From positions 1-10,510 of the forward strand of contig CAMLUY010000023.1 in assembly GCA_946487985.1 (NCBI GenBank): a stretch of 10,510 nt of DNA, written 5' to 3'. This stretch comes from an uncultured Clostridia bacterium. GTDB lineage: Bacteria; Bacillota; Clostridia; Christensenellales; UBA1242. A program made the position numbers and the translations under genes. Each line of letters starts with the position of its first letter. Position 1 is the stretch's first letter. This document shows, in pieces, positions 7,401-10,510 of this stretch. Below the pieces are notes generated by a model. That model had not been told where the DNA came from. It worked only from the letters and a program-made list of their open reading frames with translations, and searched no databases.

Positions 7401-10400
7401 AATTAAGGTCACTTGTGTTGTAGGTAATGTACAAATCGTTGTCACGCGTCGTCATGGTCGGCGAGTTCAGTTTGTACAAGTCTTCAATCGCATAGGTCTT
7501 GCTTTCAACATTGACAGTATTGTATGAAATTGAGCCTCGCAGTGAAAGAACTATGTATGAGTAGTGTCCTGTTCGCGGCAAAAGGATTTCTGTGCTTCCG
7601 CCATAGAGCTGGAAGGTCTCTGTTGCCTGTTCTGAGCCATCGCCAAGGTATCGCATGAGAAGAGCATTGTTGTTGTCAAGAGTTGTGCGAACCATCAGCC
7701 TGCCATTTGTGAACTCCAAACTGTCCTGCGGCAGGTCAAGATAGCGAAGTGTAAATGTCGCGCTTTTACCGTTCAGGACGAAGCCGTTGTCGCCTGAGTA
7801 TGCATACACGTCAACATGAATTGGTGTGTTTGCCCTCAACTCTCCGCCTGCGCGCGCGGCAATGTTTTTATCATATGTTGTGCGCAAGTTTGTCAGGCTG
7901 ATTTTGAACCCGCCAATCGTGCTGCCGTCGTCGACGTTGCTGATGACACCATCAAGAAGAGTATCGCCGCAGTAAATTTCCCAGTTGCCATCAACATATC
8001 TTATCATGAACTCAATGCCGCTCTCATAACTGAGGCTGCCATTGACATTCTGATAGCCATATCTGAAAAACATTTTGTACTGTTTGGTTTCTGTCAGAGT
8101 GTAATCCTGTCCATCGCCATTGCTGTCAATATAGGTTTGGCTGCTGCCAAAAGTCACCACATAGTTGTTGCCTTCGCTGCTTGTTTCCATATCAAGCACC
8201 ATAGCTGCCGATGCTGTGACGAAAATTTCGTGTGCTTGTGAGAAATCACTGTCAATGATATTGTCACGGCCTTTGTGATATGCAACGATGTTGTATCTGC
8301 CAGCAGGTACGTTTTTCGCAATGTCGTCAAAGAGAATTGCGTCGTCGAAAAGGCCTTTGTTTGCGCCCGTCAGCGCATCGATTATTGTGCGAGCGGCAAC
8401 TTCATTATCTGTGCTGCCAAGGCTGTCTGCATAAAGGTCGAGAAGTTCAAGCCATGAAAGCGACGAGCTTTCAGAAAGTGATGTCGCGTTTGTAATCTGG
8501 AAGTCTGGGAACAGGTGAACCGCGCGTACATTGAGTTCATAGCGCGCTCCTGTCTGAGCGTCACCATTGATGGTTGCGAATCTGAGGCCTATGGTAGCAT
8601 TTGCAAGGCCTGTGCCAGATATCATAAATGGTGATGTGAAGGTCTGCGTTGCAAGTGTTTGATAAAGTGGCTGCGCCGAAGTTGGGTTTGCAAAATAGTT
8701 TATGATTGCCTGCATGAAATCAGTTGCTTTGAGCTGCTCTTCGTCAAAGACAAGGCGGCCATTTTTTACATTCACGCTGATTGGCTGATAATATCGCATT
8801 GAACTTATCTGTCCTGCCGACTCTGACGCAATAACTTGATTGTTGTTTGAAACGGCAGTTACCGTAATGTTGTATGATGTGCCTGGGTTGAGGTTTGCTG
8901 TGCGCAGGTCAAGGCTGTTTGAGTATGCAAGTACCCTGTGCTCTGCCGAACCATCGTTTGGTGCGAAGTGAACATAGTACGCTGTCGGTCTGTATGACTC
9001 TTCGGCCTGGTCAATAGCAGACGTCCAGAACCATTGAAGGACATTGTTGCTGATTGTGATATTGCGCTGGTCTTCTGGGTCAACCAGAATTGTATTGAGC
9101 TTGCTGTAATCGATGTCCCGATATTGTCGCTGAGTGTAAAGCCCGCTTTCGTCTTTGTCAAGTCGAGCAATGCGAATCCTAAATTCCCCGTACTCAGCAA
9201 AGTCAAGAAGGTCGTTGATGAACGCGGCTGCAACTGGCGTGTATGTCAGGTCTGGATTTGCCCCCGATGTTTTGGTGAAGATGCCCTCGCCTTGTCCGTC
9301 AGTTGCCCAGAAGCCCATCACATCGTCTGCTGTAATGAAACCTGACTGTTCAACATTCAATACATATGTTTGCTTTTCAAAGTCGTACTCATAGATGCGA
9401 TATACAAGGCTGGCTGTATTTGTAATGTTTTCATCATAGATGATGTAGTCTTTTTCAAGGTCAGTGCCACGAATCATGGTCGCACTGTCTGTGTCAAAGC
9501 CGATTTGCAGTGCCTTCCAAGCCGAGTTGACGTTGCCTGTCTTTCTGAGAGAGAACGCAAAGTTGCAAACTTCGGCAATGCCTGACATGTTCGCTCCAAA
9601 GGCATCAAACAGGTCGATGATGTAGATTTTGATTTGATTAATAATATAAGACTGGGTCTGTGGATACAGTTGAATTTCAACTGTCTGTCCGTTTGGCTTT
9701 TCATATCTTGCTGCAACGATTGCGTCCGAATAATCTTGCGCAGGAACAGTCAGATAAATATAGCCGTCGTCCTTTACCTCTACGTTTTCAATGTTTTGCA
9801 GCTTGCTGCCATTGATAGTTTGAGCGTTTGCAGAAGGAAGCATGTTTTCACCATCGACAGCAATAGCGCTGATTGAGTATTGCCCATAGTTATCGGCAAG
9901 CATGCCATCAACCATAAGGTCGATTTCAAGCGAAGTTGAATCTTTGGTATACAATTTTTCGATTGGTGCTGATGCGCTTGAAATATTCAGCTGAATAAGG
10001 ACATCAAAAGTGTCTTCGCCTGTAATTGTCAAAATACCGTCTTCGCTGAGTGTCATCGCACCTGCTGCAAAACTTGGCAGGCGCGTCACTGATGCAGATG
10101 TTTGCTCTGAGGTGAGCATATTGTCGCACATTGCCCGTACAAGCACGGTGGTTTCGCCCTCAGGAAGAAGGGCTTTATTTACTGTCAGCACGTATTTATC
10201 ATCAACAAGGTTAAAGCTGTAATCTGCGTGTCGCAGGCCGTCTACACCATCAATCAGCGTTTTCCCTGTCGAAGATGAGATGATTATTTCAAAATGTATG
10301 CCGCTTTGCGACCAGATGTTTTCCCATGTGAATGTTGCGCTTGCGTCAAGCTTGCCACTCAAAATGTTCTGTGCATTTTGTCCGTCGATGACGGCAACGT

Positions 10401-10510
10401 CAATTTCACCCGTGCTTTCAAGTTTGTTTGATGAAACAACCGATGCTGCAACGCTACCATAAAAGCCATGCGCCTGATTGCTGCCTGATGTCAGCGTGTA
10501 TGGATTTGCG
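4486..10510 (-). CDS. Giant repetitive surface protein: Ig/Fn3-like array plus C-terminal GLUG beta-helix (N-terminus outside window)
   Basis: The frame is open to the window edge, giving 2007 visible residues (numbered here from the edge); the true start and any signal peptide are missing. Composition is rich in Ser, Thr, Asn, Asp and Tyr and very poor in Cys, typical of extracellular proteins. Residues 1 to about 1610 look like degenerate beta-sandwich units. Fibronectin III-like ones include LQWFWTSAID (about 490) with GTSYNITVTAVS after it, ITWQTVQSLPEL (about 1165) and FKFDWAW (about 1537). A possible calcium loop DSNGDGQD lies at 795-802. From GGNGTQSNPY (1620-1629) a different module begins. 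It has FYFQLTDNITI and FYGSLDGDGYQI strands, then about five GLUG-like repeats, as in bacterial adhesins and other beta-helix surface proteins. The chain ends YQASIE without LPXTG, transmembrane helix or recognisable cell-wall-binding domain. An adhesin or surface-layer role is inference. It is probably co-transcribed with the membrane protein gene downstream. Confidence 0.9.
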   Translation of the reverse strand, partial: ANPYTLTSGSNQAHGFYGSVAASVVSSNKLESTGEIDVAVIDGQNAQNILSGKLDASATFTWENIWSQSGIHFEIIISSSTGKTLIDGVDGLRHADYSFNLVDDKYVLTVNKALLPEGETTVLVRAMCDNMLTSEQTSASVTRLPSFAAGAMTLSEDGILTITGEDTFDVLIQLNISSASAPIEKLYTKDSTSLEIDLMVDGMLADNYGQYSISAIAVDGENMLPSANAQTINGSKLQNIENVEVKDDGYIYLTVPAQDYSDAIVAARYEKPNGQTVEIQLYPQTQSYIINQIKIYIIDLFDAFGANMSGIAEVCNFAFSLRKTGNVNSAWKALQIGFDTDSATMIRGTDLEKDYIIYDENITNTASLVYRIYEYDFEKQTYVLNVEQSGFITADDVMGFWATDGQGEGIFTKTSGANPDLTYTPVAAAFINDLLDFAEYGEFRIRIARLDKDESGLYTQRQYRDIDYSKLNTILVDPEDQRNITISNNVLQWFWTSAIDQAEESYRPTAYYVHFAPNDGSAEHRVLAYSNSLDLRTANLNPGTSYNITVTAVSNNNQVIASESAGQISSMRYYQPISVNVKNGRLVFDEEQLKATDFMQAIINYFANPTSAQPLYQTLATQTFTSPFMISGTGLANATIGLRFATINGDAQTGARYELNVRAVHLFPDFQITNATSLSESSSLSWLELLDLYADSLGSTDNEVAARTIIDALTGANKGLFDDAILFDDIAKNVPAGRYNIVAYHKGRDNIIDSDFSQAHEIFVTASAAMVLDMETSSEGNNYVVTFGSSQTYIDSNGDGQDYTLTETKQYKMFFRYGYQNVNGSLSYESGIEFMIRYVDGNWEIYCGDTLLDGVISNVDDGSTIGGFKISLTNLRTTYDKNIAARAGGELRANTPIHVDVYAYSGDNGFVLNGKSATFTLRYLDLPQDSLEFTNGRLMVRTTLDNNNALLMRYLGDGSEQATETFQLYGGSTEILLPRTGHYSYIVLSLRGSISYNTVNVESKTYAIEDLYKLNSPTMTTRDNDLYITYNTSDLNYAEGNTLQFYLSNNNSNGEYYYHSEITRTDRALTYEVGSLNEDGEVANSSELTATEFSSYLLGNSANHLEINNATGNEEHHADFILTFQNKAEKTEEGIDVKMIFSSAIGTISAKMLNAVADIPQIVGGNITWQTVQSLPELADGSSIVYGIDVKYFKKIVSDSGAESYEYQHTDTFYTTGTSLDAAYVSQQYDFFIIEVSAYAGIARAGAEAGAITTIEGEYFNLYNSQKYVDGTTQVLRGQIMAAGSQTHPIGRASTPLLAPSSSINNLGVKDGNVVFYITRDDYGGSITAENSSDAAQRITLYASFTRAGSPVVQQITGSFAFASDSSAPNYVLVTFTPDEGQLNDVSPFDILVYIYTDGQLRSKPLTISNVYKMTAVSSAYYQINRSDTNTIIDFTKYFDNVSIAHDNSCYNITISYVSAGSEDPQTVQITNSSEQKTFALTNNITSLSIRVNDGQDATTVGRKLILSSDTLTLNVESTAVKDGAENLLEITWDETNFKFDWAWTTPQTDEYEYYYTIEVGSVRKTGFTNNTFYMPEDTGTINLFSIQARKITNEGDGTLYLYSEPIEYGQIVRYSLFAGGNGTQSNPYKIDTAEQFYDIAKRNHIDQKFYFQLTDNITIGFSEMMNDDSSLLMPTFYGSLDGDGYQISITADRLLDMSNYSFAVDGMISNVTFNKYFALFESIASGAEVSDLKLGLDINYRSLNGDNALVAPLALYNYGSLNGVETSSFGISYLTGQSSANNIFVGGIVGINLGSIENCKNSASFTYNMTQRLNMNFGYAGIAVVNASQGGTNGSIRNSFNSGNKEIVVGLSNSVVYGSGITLYNTGIIERCGNDGNITLSAGVGVTTSTGYLTGIATTSSSGSILNCFNNGQLTSSSGSLSLNVAGISYSLNNGSIKGLVDTRGYALVRSCRYAPADGGYNYTVQGSGTNSNITTSTITATDFDCGNGYRMYIRSVTGGYQASIE
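4675..5151 (-). repeat. GLUG-like beta-helix repeats in the giant protein
   Basis: Five degenerate protein repeats of 32-39 residues occur near the C-terminus (visible residues 1787-1945). Each opens with a Gly-Ile step (at 1788, 1822, 1861, 1896 and 1928), followed by N-x-G-S/I-I and then an N-C or equivalent pair. Examples are GGIVGINLGSIENC, GSGITLYNTGIIERC and LTGIATTSSSGSILNC. The pattern resembles the GLUG motif (GGLVGxNxGxIxNxxxxG) of extracellular right-handed beta-helices. The DNA copies are diverged, so this is a protein repeat and not a recent duplication. Confidence 0.75.

Noticed and set aside
7816..8241. 141-residue open frame on the plus strand inside the giant gene
   Set aside because: It is a shadow of the minus-strand gene: no ribosome binding site, odd Cys/Ala/Val-rich composition, and the opposite frame has coherent protein repeats. 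The same applies to the other plus-strand frames.
9600..9665. Hydrophobic stretch YIINQIKIYIIDLFDAF in the giant protein as a transmembrane helix
   Set aside because: It contains Lys, Asn, Gln and Asp within a short span and alternates hydrophobic and polar residues, which fits beta strands or a linker in an extracellular domain better than a membrane helix.
10360..10362. TTG at 10362 as the true start of the giant protein
   Set aside because: The frame is open upstream to the window edge with similar composition, there is no ribosome binding site, and a signal peptide would be expected for such a protein.

Overview
The window carries five genes, all on the minus strand, so the order of transcription runs from high to low coordinates. 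TypA, DnaB and the strong AGGAGG-type ribosome binding sites suggest a Gram-positive, Clostridia-like bacterium of moderate GC, probably uncultured. That assignment rests on the general look of the proteins, not on a phylogeny.

Region 1 (10510 down to 4486) is a single open frame of at least 2007 residues whose N-terminus lies outside the window. It encodes a giant repetitive protein, almost certainly extracellular. A long Ser/Thr/Asn/Tyr-rich array of beta-sandwich (Ig or fibronectin III-like) units is followed by a C-terminal parallel beta-helix-like module with GLUG-type repeats. No sorting signal or membrane anchor is visible at its C-terminus. Region 2 (4413 to 3499) follows after 72 bases and encodes a 304-residue type I membrane protein: signal peptide, beta-rich outer domain, acidic Ser/Asp linker, one C-terminal transmembrane helix and a basic tail. 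The pair probably shares one transcript, which ends at a strong intrinsic terminator whose hairpin contains the stop codon of the second gene.

Region 3 (3414 to 1) is a separate housekeeping unit. A near-consensus sigma-70/SigA-type promoter drives typA (ribosome-associated GTPase), a small two-helix membrane protein of 88 residues, and dnaB (replicative helicase, cut by the window edge). The genes are separated by only 20 and 9 bases, and the dnaB ribosome binding site overlaps the stop codon of the small gene.

I see no tRNA, rRNA, CRISPR array, insertion sequence or phage gene. No stretch longer than 300 bases lacks a gene. The least ordinary content is the giant surface protein with its membrane-anchored neighbour, and the unnamed small membrane protein placed between typA and dnaB.
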